Shown here in pieces: positions 42,279-52,687 of a stretch of DNA of 64,000 nucleotides. Source of the stretch: Niastella vici (GTDB taxonomy: Bacteria > Bacteroidota > Bacteroidia > Chitinophagales > Chitinophagaceae). The stretch covers positions 1 to 64,000 of the forward strand of contig NZ_LVYD01000046.1 in the NCBI RefSeq assembly GCF_002077945.1, given 5' to 3'. How positions within the stretch are numbered: position 1 is the first letter of the stretch; each line of letters opens with the position of its first letter. The notes beneath the pieces are model-generated. The model worked only from the letters and a program-made list of their open reading frames with translations. It searched no databases and had not been told where the DNA came from. A program made the position numbers and the translations under genes.

Positions 42279-43307
42279 TTAATGAGAAACCTTCTTTTGT
42301 GAGAGCAGCTGACTGGGCAAAATGCCAAACTCTTTTTTAAATGCGATGGTGAAATTGCTCAGGTTCGAGTAGCCCAGTTCCATGGCTACTTCCTTTACAG
42401 AAAATTTACCGGTTAACAATTTATCCTGCGCCGCATGCATGCGGGCTTTTTGAAAATATTCATAGATGGGAAAGCTGTACATGGTCTTGAAATCCTTCTT
42501 CAGCTTCGATTCGCTTATGGCAGCGATCTTGGCCAGTTGTTGAATAGAAGGCGGCGTTTGCAGTACATTCCTTGTTAACAGCCGTTCAATATGCATAACC
42601 CGGGCAATATCTTCATGCGTTAGCGGTAACCGGTATGCCGGATTGCTCATTTTTTCGAACAGGCTCGAGAAGAACCGTTCTATCAACAGCATCATACGGT
42701 TTTGCAAAATGGTCGTTCGCAGTGGATTGCTTTCCTCTACATGGCAAATGGTCTTTATCCACCGGCGATAGCGGGCATCGAGCGGAACAATATTAATACT
42801 CTCGGCTTTCAATGAAATATAGGCGGTAAGCACTTCTTCAACCCGTTCCACTTCAAAATACTGGGCCAGCCAATGCTTACTGAAGATAATTTGCAGTCCT
42901 TTCCAGTTGCAGCCCGCTGTGCCTTCATACGCCCAGTTATATCGCGAACTGGTGAGGTAGGCCAGCGCTTTATTCGTATTCTTTCCCCTGATCTTTTCCT
43001 CGGCCACAGAAATGGTGAGTGATTGCGGAATGGCCAGTTCATCAAAACGCAGGGTATAATATTCTTCAGCAGCATTATTAACCTGTATATGCCAGTCCTG
43101 GTGCAGGGTGCAATCCATAATATAGGCATGCAATCCATTGGGGACATGCAGGTGACGAAAACTGCCAGTTGCGGTAGCTTCGGGAAAAAACAATTGGTCG
43201 TGATGCGCCGGTATCTTTAAGGCATCGGCCATGGCATGCACCAATTGTTCGTAATTGGTATCAGTATAATCAAATTCAAACACATTCCCTCCTTTATGTT
43301 CACACAC
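42279..43307 (-). CDS. AraC family transcriptional regulator
   Basis: A 342-residue regulator. The N-terminal about 230 residues form an effector or dimerisation region without a named motif. The C-terminal double HTH (about 240-335) has SIQQLAKIAAISESKLKKDF, MYSFPIYEYFQKARMHAAQD and FSVKEVAMELGYSNLSNFTIAFKKEFG (in parts), typical of AraC/XylS. Residues 1-12 (MCEHKGGNVFEF) are the chosen start; a later start is possible. Targets are unknown: neighbours on both sides look unrelated. Confidence 0.9.
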   Translation of the reverse strand: MCEHKGGNVFEFDYTDTNYEQLVHAMADALKIPAHHDQLFFPEATATGSFRHLHVPNGLHAYIMDCTLHQDWHIQVNNAAEEYYTLRFDELAIPQSLTISVAEEKIRGKNTNKALAYLTSSRYNWAYEGTAGCNWKGLQIIFSKHWLAQYFEVERVEEVLTAYISLKAESINIVPLDARYRRWIKTICHVEESNPLRTTILQNRMMLLIERFFSSLFEKMSNPAYRLPLTHEDIARVMHIERLLTRNVLQTPPSIQQLAKIAAISESKLKKDFKTMYSFPIYEYFQKARMHAAQDKLLTGKFSVKEVAMELGYSNLSNFTIAFKKEFGILPSQLLSQKKVSH

Positions 43308-43380
43308 AAATTCAAATTACATACTCTCCCCGGGCACAGCAGGTGCCGGGCGCTGGTAACAGATCAGGAATCAAAGGTTT

Positions 43381-43602
43381 TTACTGATATTTCAGGGGGT
43401 TACGGCGCAGTGAAAAAATGTACCGTTTAATATTCATCCAAAATGCCAGAATGAAATAAATAATAAGCGGAGAACCCATCGTAAGAAAGGATACATAAAT
43501 AAACCAGGTACGAATGCGGGATGTGGCAATGCCGAGGCGCTCGCCAATAGCCGAGCATACGCCAAAAGCCTGCCATTCTATGAAATACCTGAACCGGTTC
43601 AT
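43381..43602 (-). CDS. PspC domain protein
   Basis: A 73-residue membrane protein that is essentially one PspC domain: FGVCSAIGERLGIATSRIRTW followed by the hydrophobic span FIYVSFLTMGSPLIIYFILAFWM (in parts). In enterobacteria PspC senses envelope stress; stand-alone short forms are common in Bacteroidota and their role is unclear. No other psp gene is near. Confidence 0.85.
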   Translation of the reverse strand: MNRFRYFIEWQAFGVCSAIGERLGIATSRIRTWFIYVSFLTMGSPLIIYFILAFWMNIKRYIFSLRRNPLKYQ

Positions 43603-43668
43603 GGCTCTAAATTAAAACATTCGGCAAAAATGTGCAAGTCTACAATTTCACCCTACCCCTTTTTTAGG

Positions 43669-43676
43669 TAACTTTG
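43669..43676 (+). promoter_or_regulatory. Aconitase promoter -7 box TAACTTTG
   Basis: TAACTTTG fits TAnnTTTG and lies 43 bp ahead of the aconitase ATG. No TTTG is seen at the usual distance upstream. Confidence 0.45.
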
Positions 43677-43719
43677 GCAAACTTTTTTATACGTTTAATC
43701 ACCTCTTAAACGAAAAATC

Positions 43720-45987
43720 ATGGTTTTTGATCTGGACTTAATCAAAAAGGTTTACGCCGCAATGCCCGAGAAGGTCGCTGAAGCGCGTAAACTGGTAGGC
43801 CGTCCCCTTACATTAGCAGAAAAAATATTATATGCCCACCTGTTCGTTCCGGCAGAAAAAGCATATGATCGTGGGGTTGACTACGTAGATTTCACGCCCG
43901 ACCGAGTTGCCATGCAGGACGCTACGGCGCAAATGGCGTTATTACAGTTTATGACCTGCGGGCGTGCAAAAGTGGCCGTTCCATCAACCGTGCATTGTGA
44001 TCACCTGATTCAAGCCAAGACCGGTGCTCAGGAAGACCTGAAAACCGCAAACGAAGTAAATAAAGAAGTATACGAATTCCTGGCCTCTATTTCCAATAAA
44101 TATGGTATTGGTTTCTGGAAACCCGGCGCTGGTATCATTCACCAGGTTGTTTTGGAAAACTATGCCTTCCCCGGTGGTATGATGATCGGTACCGACTCTC
44201 ACACCCCCAATGCCGGTGGTTTAGGGATGATCGCCATTGGAGTTGGGGGCGCTGATGCCGTTGACGTTATGGCCGGCCTGCCCTGGGAGCTGAAAATGCC
44301 CAAACTCATCGGTGTTAAATTAACCGGCAAAATGAGTGGTTGGACGGCAGCCAAGGACGTGATCCTGAAAGTGGCTGGTATTTTAACTGTAAAAGGTGGT
44401 ACCGGCGCTATTGTTGAATATTTTGGCGAAGGCGCCGACAGCCTGAGCGCTACCGGTAAAGCTACTATCTGTAACATGGGTGCCGAAATAGGAGCTACCT
44501 GCTCTTTGTTCGCCTATGATGATAAGATGGCCACTTACCTGAGTGCTACCGGCCGCGAAGAAGTGGCTTACCTGGCTACCCAGATCAAAGAACACCTGCG
44601 TCCTGATGAAGAAGTATACGCCGACGCCGCTAAATACTACGATCAGTTAATCGAGATCAATCTCGATGAACTGGAACCATATGTAAACGGGCCTTTCACG
44701 CCAGACCTGGCATGGCCTATTTCTAAATTCGCTGAAGCCGTAAAATCAAATGACTGGCCTGCGAAACTGGAAGTAGCCCTGATCGGTTCCTGCACCAACT
44801 CTTCCTATGAAGATATCAGCCGTTCTGCTTCACTGGCAAAACAGGCCGTTGATAAAAATCTGAAAGCTAAAGCAGAATTCACCATCACCCCCGGTTCTGA
44901 AGTTGTTCGTTTTACCATTGAAAGAGATGGTTTCCTCGATACCTTCTACAAGATCGGCGGTGTAGTGCTGGCAAATGCCTGCGGACCCTGCATTGGTCAA
45001 TGGGCCCGTCACATCGATGATCCCAAACGCAAGAACTCGATCATCACTTCGTTCAACCGCAACTTTGCAAAACGTAATGATGGTCTGGCTTCTACGCACG
45101 CGTTTGTAGCTTCTCCTGAAATTGTAACTGCCTTCGCTATTGCGGGTGACTTAACCTTCAACCCGTTAAAAGATAAATTGAAGAACGAAGACGGTAAAGA
45201 AGTAATGCTCGATGAGCCTACCGGTGCTGAATTACCGCCTAAAGGTTTTTCTGTAGAAGATGCCGGTTATCAGGCGCCTGCTGCAGATGGTAGCGGTGTA
45301 CAGGTAAAAGTGGCTGGCGACTCACAGCGTCTGCAATTGCTGGCACCATTTGCCGCCTGGGAAGGCACTGACCTCAAAGGTTTGAAACTGCTGATCAAAG
45401 CAAAAGGCAAATGTACCACTGACCATATCTCTATGGCTGGCCCCTGGTTAAAATTCCGTGGCCACCTCGATAATATCAGTAACAACATGCTTATCGGCGC
45501 CGTTAACTTCTTTAATGAAGAAACCGATAAAGTAAAGAACCAGCTCACCGGCGAATACGGAGCAGTTCCTGCTACCCAACGCGCTTACAAAGCAGCCGGT
45601 ATCGGTTCTGTGGTTGTAGGTGATGAGAACTATGGTGAAGGTTCAAGCCGCGAGCACGCTGCAATGGAACCCCGCCACCTCGGCGTTCGCGCCATTGTGG
45701 TAAGAAGCTTTGCCCGTATTCACGAAACCAACCTGAAAAAACAGGGTATGCTGGCATTGACCTTTGCCAACAAAGAAGATTACGATAAAGTACAGGAAGA
45801 CGATAGCATCGATATCGTTGGACTGGGATCTTTTGCGCCAGGCAAACCATTGACCATGGTGCTGAACCATAAAGATGGCAGCAAAGACCAGATAACGTTG
45901 AACCATACCTATAATAAACAACAGATCGAGTGGTTTAAAGCAGGTGGTGCGTTGAATGTGATCCGTTCACAGTTTGCGAAAGGGTAA
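43720..45987 (+). CDS. acn: Aconitate hydratase, mitochondrial-type
   Basis: Interconverts citrate and isocitrate in the TCA cycle using a 4Fe-4S cluster. The 755 residues have the usual domains 1-3 and the swivelling domain 4 (about 560-755). Cluster ligands are Cys358 ([11 protein letters not shown]), Cys421 and Cys424 (ACGPCIGQW), the same numbers as in pig heart aconitase. Other signatures are [24 protein letters not shown] and [20 protein letters not shown] second, unrelated-branch aconitase lies at 57735. It is closed by the terminator at 46011-46046. Confidence 0.95.
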   Translation: MVFDLDLIKKVYAAMPEKVAEARKLVGRPLTLAEKILYAHLFVPAEKAYDRGVDYVDFTPDRVAMQDATAQMALLQFMTCGRAKVAVPSTVHCDHLIQAKTGAQEDLKTANEVNKEVYEFLASISNKYGIGFWKPGAGIIHQVVLENYAFPGGMMIGTDSHTPNAGGLGMIAIGVGGADAVDVMAGLPWELKMPKLIGVKLTGKMSGWTAAKDVILKVAGILTVKGGTGAIVEYFGEGADSLSATGKATICNMGAEIGATCSLFAYDDKMATYLSATGREEVAYLATQIKEHLRPDEEVYADAAKYYDQLIEINLDELEPYVNGPFTPDLAWPISKFAEAVKSNDWPAKLEVALIGSCTNSSYEDISRSASLAKQAVDKNLKAKAEFTITPGSEVVRFTIERDGFLDTFYKIGGVVLANACGPCIGQWARHIDDPKRKNSIITSFNRNFAKRNDGLASTHAFVASPEIVTAFAIAGDLTFNPLKDKLKNEDGKEVMLDEPTGAELPPKGFSVEDAGYQAPAADGSGVQVKVAGDSQRLQLLAPFAAWEGTDLKGLKLLIKAKGKCTTDHISMAGPWLKFRGHLDNISNNMLIGAVNFFNEETDKVKNQLTGEYGAVPATQRAYKAAGIGSVVVGDENYGEGSSREHAAMEPRHLGVRAIVVRSFARIHETNLKKQGMLALTFANKEDYDKVQEDDSIDIVGLGSFAPGKPLTMVLNHKDGSKDQITLNHTYNKQQIEWFKAGGALNVIRSQFAKG

Positions 45988-46010
45988 TATATTATAGATA
46001 TGAATAGTAA

Positions 46011-46046
46011 AAGGCTGTCCCTAACTATCGGGATAGCTTTTTTATT
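46011..46046 (+). terminator. Intrinsic terminator after aconitase
   Basis: Stem AAGGCTGTCCC (46011-46021) with GGGATAGCTTT (46030-46040), two G-U pairs, then a T-run. The loop CTATC belongs to the recurring CGATAG word family. Confidence 0.8.
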
Positions 46047-46132
46047 TATAGACTTGTCGTTGGTCAAGAAATTAAGAAAAGTGTAGAAGAAATATTATAA
46101 ATTGTACTAAATTATTTAGTTTTAGATTGACT

Positions 46133-47173
46133 ATGGAAACCTTAAGCATAAGAAATTTGGGGCCAATTAAGAAGGCTGACATTGATCTAAAACGGATCAA
46201 TGTTTTTATAGGGTCCCAGGGAAGCGGGAAAAGCACTATAGCAAAGGTTATCAGCGCTTTCAGAAATTATAAAAAAATGAAAGCTGATTGGGTTGAAACT
46301 GAGTTTGTAAAAAAACTTGAGGATGATTATGGGCTTGCCAGTTTTTTTAAAGAAGATACAGAGATTAGTCTGGTAACACCAAATGGGAAGTTCAAAATTG
46401 GTAATTCGGGTTTATCCATGCTAAGGGAAGATAGGGCTACTTATTATACCCTTCCTGATTCAGTTTATATTCCAGCCGAAAGGGTGTTGGTGCCGCTTAT
46501 TTCAGAAAACACTTTTCTGTTCATCAGAGAGAATATTTTTATTCAAAAGTATATTACTGATTTTGGAATATTATTTCAAAATGCCCGTAAATTAATTAAG
46601 GAACAAACCGTTGATTTTTTAGATGGGGTTACTTATTACTATGATGACAATATTGATAAAGTAAAATTAAAAAATGGAAGAATAATTAGGTTGAGTGAAA
46701 GTTCCAATGGAATACAATCAACGCTACCGTTATTGCTCGCCATTCGTTTTTTAGCAGAAAAAGCAGGAGGAAAGACAGCAAAAGATATTTCTATTGCTAT
46801 TGAGGAGCCAGAGTTATCCCTTTTCCCATCCTCACAAACTGAGCTTCTCAAATTTATTTTGGATATAATAACCCCATTGAATTATCATTTAACTATTACT
46901 ACCCATAGCCCATATACGCTAACTACTGTAAATAACCTCATTTATGCATACCAGGTAGGACAAATAAATGAAGATGTAAATGATATTGTGCCAAAAAAAT
47001 TATGGCTCAACCCTTCCGATGTTGGCGCCTGGCTAGTAGAAAACGGAACAGTCCGTTCAATTATAGACGAGGAAAACAGGCAAATAAGAGCCGAGGAAAT
47101 TGATAAGATATCAGAAATCCTTAACCAGGAATATGATAAAATTATGGATTTGAAATTTGCTCAAAGGAAATAA
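46133..47173 (+). CDS. AAA/ABC-type ATPase of an accessory gene pair (OLD/AAA_15-like)
   Basis: A 346-residue SMC/OLD-like ATPase without a membrane segment. I chose the ATG at 46133 (METLSIRNLGPIKKADIDL), the typical start of this family; a TTG two codons earlier is unlikely. Walker A is GSQGSGKST (27-35). SESSNGIQSTLPLLLAIRF resembles an ABC signature. Walker B is ISIAIEEPELSLFP with the double Glu, and the switch His is in LTITTHSPYTL. A compact coiled or lid region separates them. The next gene begins 2 bp after its stop. The pair is far more AT-rich than its neighbours, suggesting transfer. A defence role is inferred from this type of context. Confidence 0.85.
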   Translation: METLSIRNLGPIKKADIDLKRINVFIGSQGSGKSTIAKVISAFRNYKKMKADWVETEFVKKLEDDYGLASFFKEDTEISLVTPNGKFKIGNSGLSMLREDRATYYTLPDSVYIPAERVLVPLISENTFLFIRENIFIQKYITDFGILFQNARKLIKEQTVDFLDGVTYYYDDNIDKVKLKNGRIIRLSESSNGIQSTLPLLLAIRFLAEKAGGKTAKDISIAIEEPELSLFPSSQTELLKFILDIITPLNYHLTITTHSPYTLTTVNNLIYAYQVGQINEDVNDIVPKKLWLNPSDVGAWLVENGTVRSIIDEENRQIRAEEIDKISEILNQEYDKIMDLKFAQRK

Positions 47174-47175
47174 TA

Positions 47176-47610
47176 ATGAGATTAAATAGCGAATGCCGCG
47201 AATTTTTAGGTAATAAAAGGAATTGCACAGTTTCAGAAAAAGGAAAAATCTTTCGTCTAATCAATGATTCGGGATTTGAGTTTGCTGTCTTTAAGGTGGA
47301 TGCTTGTCTAATTAAAGATAATTATGAACAAAAATGCGATTATCTTTTTCTTGTTGACAAAAATCAGGAATGCGCTGCCTATTTTATAGAACTTAAAGGA
47401 ACTGACTTAAATAAAGCAATAAGCCAGATACTGAATTCTATTGATATTCTTTATAAGTCGTTTCATGAACATAAAATTTATGCAAGGATTGTAGGTACGC
47501 GGGTGACTCCAAATATAAAGTCACGAAGAGCAAAGCTTGATGAAAAAGTAAAACAATTTGGCGGCGATCTTATAATTGCATCCAAACCTGAATTAAAAGA
47601 AACCATTTAG
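47176..47610 (+). CDS. Candidate PD-(D/E)XK-like nuclease partner of the ATPase
   Basis: A 144-residue protein I cannot place in a named family. The core reads KCDYLFLVDKNQECAAYFIELKG: Asp55, then Glu72-x-Lys74 on a following hydrophobic strand, and a helix with AISQI (Gln84). That is the pattern of the PD-(D/E)XK nuclease fold, read by eye. There is no signal peptide or membrane span. It starts 2 bp after the ATPase stop and shares its AT-rich composition, so the two are very probably translated together and may act as one system. Confidence 0.6.
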   Translation: MRLNSECREFLGNKRNCTVSEKGKIFRLINDSGFEFAVFKVDACLIKDNYEQKCDYLFLVDKNQECAAYFIELKGTDLNKAISQILNSIDILYKSFHEHKIYARIVGTRVTPNIKSRRAKLDEKVKQFGGDLIIASKPELKETI

Positions 47611-47843
47611 AGTTATTATAAATATCCCTTACAGATACCCTTATTTCGATCTTGCTTATTTTAATTCCTCCACTCTTCCGGCCTGCCATTTCAAACACCA
47701 TGTAAAAGCCTACTGCATAAATGTTATAGAATAAATAATCTTTGTGTATAAGGGTTAGCTCCTAATCTTCCAAATACAAGCCTGTTTCCCGCATATGGAT
47801 ACAAATGATAGGGCGAGATTTGTTTCACCTATCATCAATCCAA

Positions 47844-50800
47844 ATGAAAAACCATTTAACCCAATTGTTTGTCCTGGCTGCTGTGCTGCTTTCATTTACC
47901 CGGGTGAACGCACAGGTGAAAGCTGCGTTTTCTGCTACTACTATTGCCGGATGTTCTCCCCTGGTAGTACAGTTTCATGACGAATCAACCGGTAACCCAA
48001 GCAGTTGGCGGTGGGACCTCGGCAATGGCACCATTTCATTGTTCCAAAACCCTTCTTCTGTTTATTTTACGCCCGGTACCTATACCGTAAAGCTGGTAGT
48101 AAAAAATGCAACCGGCGCCGACTCTATAGTAAAGCAACAATTAATTACCGTATACGATAACCCGGTAGCCGGTTTTATTACCTCTGATTCTGTTGGTTGT
48201 TTTCCTTTTCCGGTAACCTTTACCGATAATAGCACGGTTACCGATGGCGTCATTAACAGCTGGCATTGGGATTTTGGCGATGGTAATACGTCAATGACGC
48301 AAAACCCAAAGCATACGTATACTGGTACCGGTAATTTCTCGGTTACCCTGAAAGTTACCAGCGATAAAGGTTGCAGCAACAGCTTTAGTAAATCACAGCA
48401 TGTTCAAATAACATCGGGAGTGCTGGTTGATTTTGATTATACACCTGCGCAGAACAGTTGTAATGCACCGCTCGATATTGATTTTACCAACAAATCTGTA
48501 GAAGCAGGTACAGTATCCTATGTATGGGATTTTGGTGATGGGCAAACATCCGCCAGTAAAAGCCCCCGGCACAAATATGTTTCAAATGGCGCCTACACGG
48601 TTACCCTTATTGCTGTAACCAGTTCAGGCTGTCGCGATACCTTGCGTAAAACGAATTTAATTGTATTGGGAAGCACAAAGACCCAGTTCAACATACCCGC
48701 GAGCGTTTGTGCGGGCGAATCATTTTTCCCTGTCAATACCTCAACACCGGTACCCGGTTCTGTAAATTGGGACTTTGGCGATGGCAGTAAATCTACAGAA
48801 GCCAGTCCGCTGAAAAGCTATGCAGCAGCCGGAACCTATACCGTAAAGCTGGTAAATAATTTTGCCGCCTGTCCCGATTCTATGAGCCAACCCATTACGG
48901 TTCAACCCAAACCGGTAGCTTCATTTACCAGCAGCAGCACTTATTCGTGCAGTGTGCCGGCAACGATCCAGTTTACCAATACAACAGCAGGAAGTACAGG
49001 CTGGCATTGGGATTTTGGCGATGGCAGCACCAGCACTAATGCCAATCCCAAGCATGTGTATACCACTTTTGGCATTTATACGGTAAAACTGATCGTAACA
49101 GGTAGCAATGGTTGCGCTGATTCTATTGTTAAACAGGACTTCATACAAATAAAACGGCCCCGTGTACAGCTCAATAACCTGCCGGTAAAAGGCTGTTTAC
49201 CCTTCACCGTTCCCTTCACTGCCAATATTGATGTGCAGGATAATATAGTGGCTTATAACTGGGATTTTGGCGATGGCACCGGTTCAACCCATATGGCGCC
49301 GGTAAAAACCTATACAACTGAAGGAAGTTATACCGTAAAGCTGGTGATCACTACGGCCGGCGGATGTACCGATTCAATTGTAATGCCCAACGCCGTTCAA
49401 ACTGCTCCGCACCCAAAGGCTGACTTCACGGCAAACCAGCGCGATGTATGCCGCAGCCAGGCAATTCAGTTTACCAACCAAAGCGTACCGGCTGGTGATC
49501 AGTGGCTGTGGAATTTTGGCGATGGTGGCTATTCTTCACAAATGAGTCCTTCCTATCAATTCAATGATTCAGGATATCATTCAGTGACCCTGATCGTTAC
49601 AAACAAGGGTTGCGCTGATACAATTGTCAAAAATGATTTTGTGCATATCAATCCGCCTGTTGCCAGTTTCAGGACCACACTTGATTGTGCCGATAAATAC
49701 ACCCGGAGTTTCATTGATAATTCAATTGGCGCACAAACCTGGCATTGGGACCTGGGCGATGGAAGCACCAGCGATAGTAAATCACCCGCTCACAGTTATG
49801 CTGCAAAAGGAACTTACCGGGTACGGTTGATCGTTACCCATGATGGCTGTGTAGACAGTATGGTGCAAAATGTGGTTATTGCCGACGAGCATCCTGATTT
49901 TGACGCTGATAAAAAAGAAATTTGTAAAGGCGAGGCGATCGCTTTTACCATGAATAATTATGATACTGCCAGTATCAGTAGTTTAGTATGGTATTTTGGT
50001 GACGGTTCTACCAGCGCCATTCCCCGCAAGGTTACCCATACCTACAACCACCCGGGCTGGTATACTGTATCACTTGTTTATACTGATATAAATGGTTGTG
50101 TTGACTCAACTGTTAAACAACAATACATCAGGGTTAACGGACCCGATGCCTCTTTTGCAGCTGACCAGCAAAAGATCTGTATCAGTAATACGGCTACCTT
50201 CCACGATATGTCGGTTACCGACGGAATACATCCCATTGTAAAATGGGTGATGGTGTATGGCGACGGAAAAGAAGATACCTATTCAACCCCATCGTTCACT
50301 CACCAGTACGATAATGGTGGAACCTATACCGTATCGATGCGGATCACAGATAGCAAAGGTTGTACCGATAACGTATCGCAGGCGGCTGCTATCAGTATTT
50401 CGAACCCACGAGCTTCGTTTACTTCGGCCGATACCAGCAGCTGCCCCGGCAAACCGGTTAATTTTTCGAACACCTCAACCGGCGAAAACCTGCAGTATGT
50501 ATGGGATTTTGGCGATGGTACTACTGCTACCCCAATGGCGCCCACTTATCAATACGCGCAGGATGGTTCGTATACAGTGAACCTGTTGATCTATGATCCG
50601 GTTGGCTGCCGCGATTCGGTTAAACGTACTGCTTATATAAACATCGTAACACCGGTGGCCGGTTTTACCATGTCTGATTCAGTTGGAAGCTGTCCGCCCC
50701 TGGAAGTGAAGTTTACAAGCGAAGCAAAAAATTATGTTACGCTCGGTTGGGATTTCGGCGATGGCTCAACATCGACGCTTGTGGATCCCATTCACTTCTA

Positions 50801-52637
50801 TAACTTTCCCGGCAGCTACACGGTAACACAAACAATTGTAGCGCCCGGCGGTTGCATAGCCACTATGCAGCGGAAGGTGATTGTAAAAGGTCCGAAGGGT
50901 GTATTCAATTATGTTCCCACAACAGGTTGTATACCGCTGACCGTACAGTTCAGTGGCAGTGGAAACGACATTAAATCATACATCTGGGATTTCAATGATG
51001 GGAACACGGTTACCACCACCACCAATTCAACACAGTATACCTACGAACTGGCCGGCAAATTTATACCGCGAATGATCCTGGTCGATAGCAATGGCTGCCA
51101 GGTGCCTGTTACCGGAAAAGATACCATCAACGTCATTGGCGTAACTGCCAAAGTAAATATGGATACTTACAGGATCTGTAACAGCGGCTTTATTCAGTTT
51201 ACCGACAAATCGGTTGCCAACGATTATATCATCGGCCAATATTGGGATTTTGGCGATGGCACTTTCAGTACACAAGCCAATCCCAAACATTATTTCAACA
51301 GCGCGCCTTCTACCAATACTATTTTGCATATGGTCACCACCGCCAATGGTTGTAAAGATGTGGCCCATTTAATTGACACCGTACAAATATACCAAACACC
51401 CAAAGTGGCGATCACGGGCGATAAGGAAGCCTGCGAGCCCGGTAAACTCAACTTCAATGCTGTTATTACAGGCGATACTGCCAATTTACAAAAGCACTGG
51501 GTGTTCGGGAACGGAAAAACTGCCGATGCCATGAATGCAGTTACGCAAACGTATACTACCGCCAATAGTTACCAGGTACAGTTGCAAACGATTTACCAGG
51601 ATTACTGTTACGATACGGCCCGCTACGATGTAAACATCTGGCCTTTGCCCAACACCTTTGCAGGTACCGATACGTTTGTATGCCGCGGCACCCCGATGTT
51701 GTTGAAGCCAACCGGCGCCCTGCAATATACCTGGCAATCAACACCGGATATTTCCTGCACGCAATGTGCCACACCGCTCATTAACCCGGCTGCCAGCACT
51801 ACGTATGTTGTAACCGGTGTATCGAACCATGGCTGCGTAAAAAGCGACACCATACAGGTGCGGGTACGGCAACCGTTCACCATGCAGGTGCAGCCTGGGG
51901 ATACTATTTGCGCCGGTGAGCAAACCAGTTTGGCCGTTACAGGCGCCGATCAGTATCAATGGCTGCCTGCTTCGGGTTTGAATAATACAAACACGGCCAC
52001 GCCAAAAGCGTCGCCAACTAACACTACAATATATACTGTTATCGGGCGTGATAATGATCATTGCTTTAGCGATACTGCCCAGGTGAAAGTGGAAGTATAT
52101 CCAATCCCATACATTTTTGCAGGCAACGATACCACCGTGAATACAGGTAATGCTGTTCCGTTATCTGCCACTTATTCGAAGGATGTGAACAAGCTGACCT
52201 GGACACCTTCAAATGGGTTAAGCTGTACGAATTGTGCAACACCTATGGCTGCTGTACAGGGTACGGTTACCTACCGCGTTACAGCCAGTAACCAGGGTGG
52301 TTGCACTGCTTCGGATGATGTTACCATCACTTCTGTTTGTAACGGCAACAACTGGTTCATCCCAAATACTTTTTCACCCAATGGCGATGGCATGAACGAT
52401 GTTTTCTATGTACGCGGAAAAGGCATCAACATGGTGCATTCGTTAAGGGTGTTCAACCGGTGGGGACAAACCGTATTTGAAAAACAGAATTTCATGGCCA
52501 ATGATGCAGCATCAGGCTGGGATGGAAAGATCAATGGCAAGCCGGCCGACAGCGATGTGTATGTATATATCGTAGAGTTGTATTGTGATAATTCGAACAT
52601 TATTCCCTATAAAGGAAACGTGGCGCTGATCAGGTAG
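47844..52637 (+). CDS. Giant PKD-repeat protein with type B T9SS signal
   Basis: A 1,597-residue surface protein. I chose the ATG at 47844 because it opens a signal peptide (MKNHLTQLFVLAAVLLSF...NAQ). About 15 PKD-type repeats follow, each marked by a WDFGDG-like motif (WRWDLGNGT, WHWDFGDGN, YVWDFGDGQ, VNWDFGDGS, YNWDFGDGT, WLWNFGDGG, YIWDFNDGN and others). From about residue 1270 lie Ig-like segments with CTQC/CTNC pairs. The C-terminal 100 residues (FIPNTFSPNGDGMNDVFYV, LRVFNRWGQTVFEK, GWDGKINGKPADSDVYVYIV in parts) are the CHU_C/type B sorting domain. A PorP/SprF gene follows, the usual partner for such cargo. Adhesin or gliding roles are known for relatives. Confidence 0.93.
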   Translation: MKNHLTQLFVLAAVLLSFTRVNAQVKAAFSATTIAGCSPLVVQFHDESTGNPSSWRWDLGNGTISLFQNPSSVYFTPGTYTVKLVVKNATGADSIVKQQLITVYDNPVAGFITSDSVGCFPFPVTFTDNSTVTDGVINSWHWDFGDGNTSMTQNPKHTYTGTGNFSVTLKVTSDKGCSNSFSKSQHVQITSGVLVDFDYTPAQNSCNAPLDIDFTNKSVEAGTVSYVWDFGDGQTSASKSPRHKYVSNGAYTVTLIAVTSSGCRDTLRKTNLIVLGSTKTQFNIPASVCAGESFFPVNTSTPVPGSVNWDFGDGSKSTEASPLKSYAAAGTYTVKLVNNFAACPDSMSQPITVQPKPVASFTSSSTYSCSVPATIQFTNTTAGSTGWHWDFGDGSTSTNANPKHVYTTFGIYTVKLIVTGSNGCADSIVKQDFIQIKRPRVQLNNLPVKGCLPFTVPFTANIDVQDNIVAYNWDFGDGTGSTHMAPVKTYTTEGSYTVKLVITTAGGCTDSIVMPNAVQTAPHPKADFTANQRDVCRSQAIQFTNQSVPAGDQWLWNFGDGGYSSQMSPSYQFNDSGYHSVTLIVTNKGCADTIVKNDFVHINPPVASFRTTLDCADKYTRSFIDNSIGAQTWHWDLGDGSTSDSKSPAHSYAAKGTYRVRLIVTHDGCVDSMVQNVVIADEHPDFDADKKEICKGEAIAFTMNNYDTASISSLVWYFGDGSTSAIPRKVTHTYNHPGWYTVSLVYTDINGCVDSTVKQQYIRVNGPDASFAADQQKICISNTATFHDMSVTDGIHPIVKWVMVYGDGKEDTYSTPSFTHQYDNGGTYTVSMRITDSKGCTDNVSQAAAISISNPRASFTSADTSSCPGKPVNFSNTSTGENLQYVWDFGDGTTATPMAPTYQYAQDGSYTVNLLIYDPVGCRDSVKRTAYINIVTPVAGFTMSDSVGSCPPLEVKFTSEAKNYVTLGWDFGDGSTSTLVDPIHFYNFPGSYTVTQTIVAPGGCIATMQRKVIVKGPKGVFNYVPTTGCIPLTVQFSGSGNDIKSYIWDFNDGNTVTTTTNSTQYTYELAGKFIPRMILVDSNGCQVPVTGKDTINVIGVTAKVNMDTYRICNSGFIQFTDKSVANDYIIGQYWDFGDGTFSTQANPKHYFNSAPSTNTILHMVTTANGCKDVAHLIDTVQIYQTPKVAITGDKEACEPGKLNFNAVITGDTANLQKHWVFGNGKTADAMNAVTQTYTTANSYQVQLQTIYQDYCYDTARYDVNIWPLPNTFAGTDTFVCRGTPMLLKPTGALQYTWQSTPDISCTQCATPLINPAASTTYVVTGVSNHGCVKSDTIQVRVRQPFTMQVQPGDTICAGEQTSLAVTGADQYQWLPASGLNNTNTATPKASPTNTTIYTVIGRDNDHCFSDTAQVKVEVYPIPYIFAGNDTTVNTGNAVPLSATYSKDVNKLTWTPSNGLSCTNCATPMAAVQGTVTYRVTASNQGGCTASDDVTITSVCNGNNWFIPNTFSPNGDGMNDVFYVRGKGINMVHSLRVFNRWGQTVFEKQNFMANDAASGWDGKINGKPADSDVYVYIVELYCDNSNIIPYKGNVALIR

Positions 52638-52687
52638 AGAGTTTTTAAGTTCGTAAGTTATTCTAACCAATTTCAATAATCCAGACT

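Noticed and set aside
46133-47610. Direct naming of the ATPase pair as PARIS or Septu
   Set aside because: The partner lacks visible DUF4435 or HNH motifs; only the general ATPase-plus-nuclease layout is shared.
47844-52637. Array-like repeats, possible CRISPR or minisatellite, in the PKD gene
   Set aside because: The repetition is at the protein level (WDFGDG motifs at irregular spacing of about 80-90 codons); the DNA copies are diverged and in frame.
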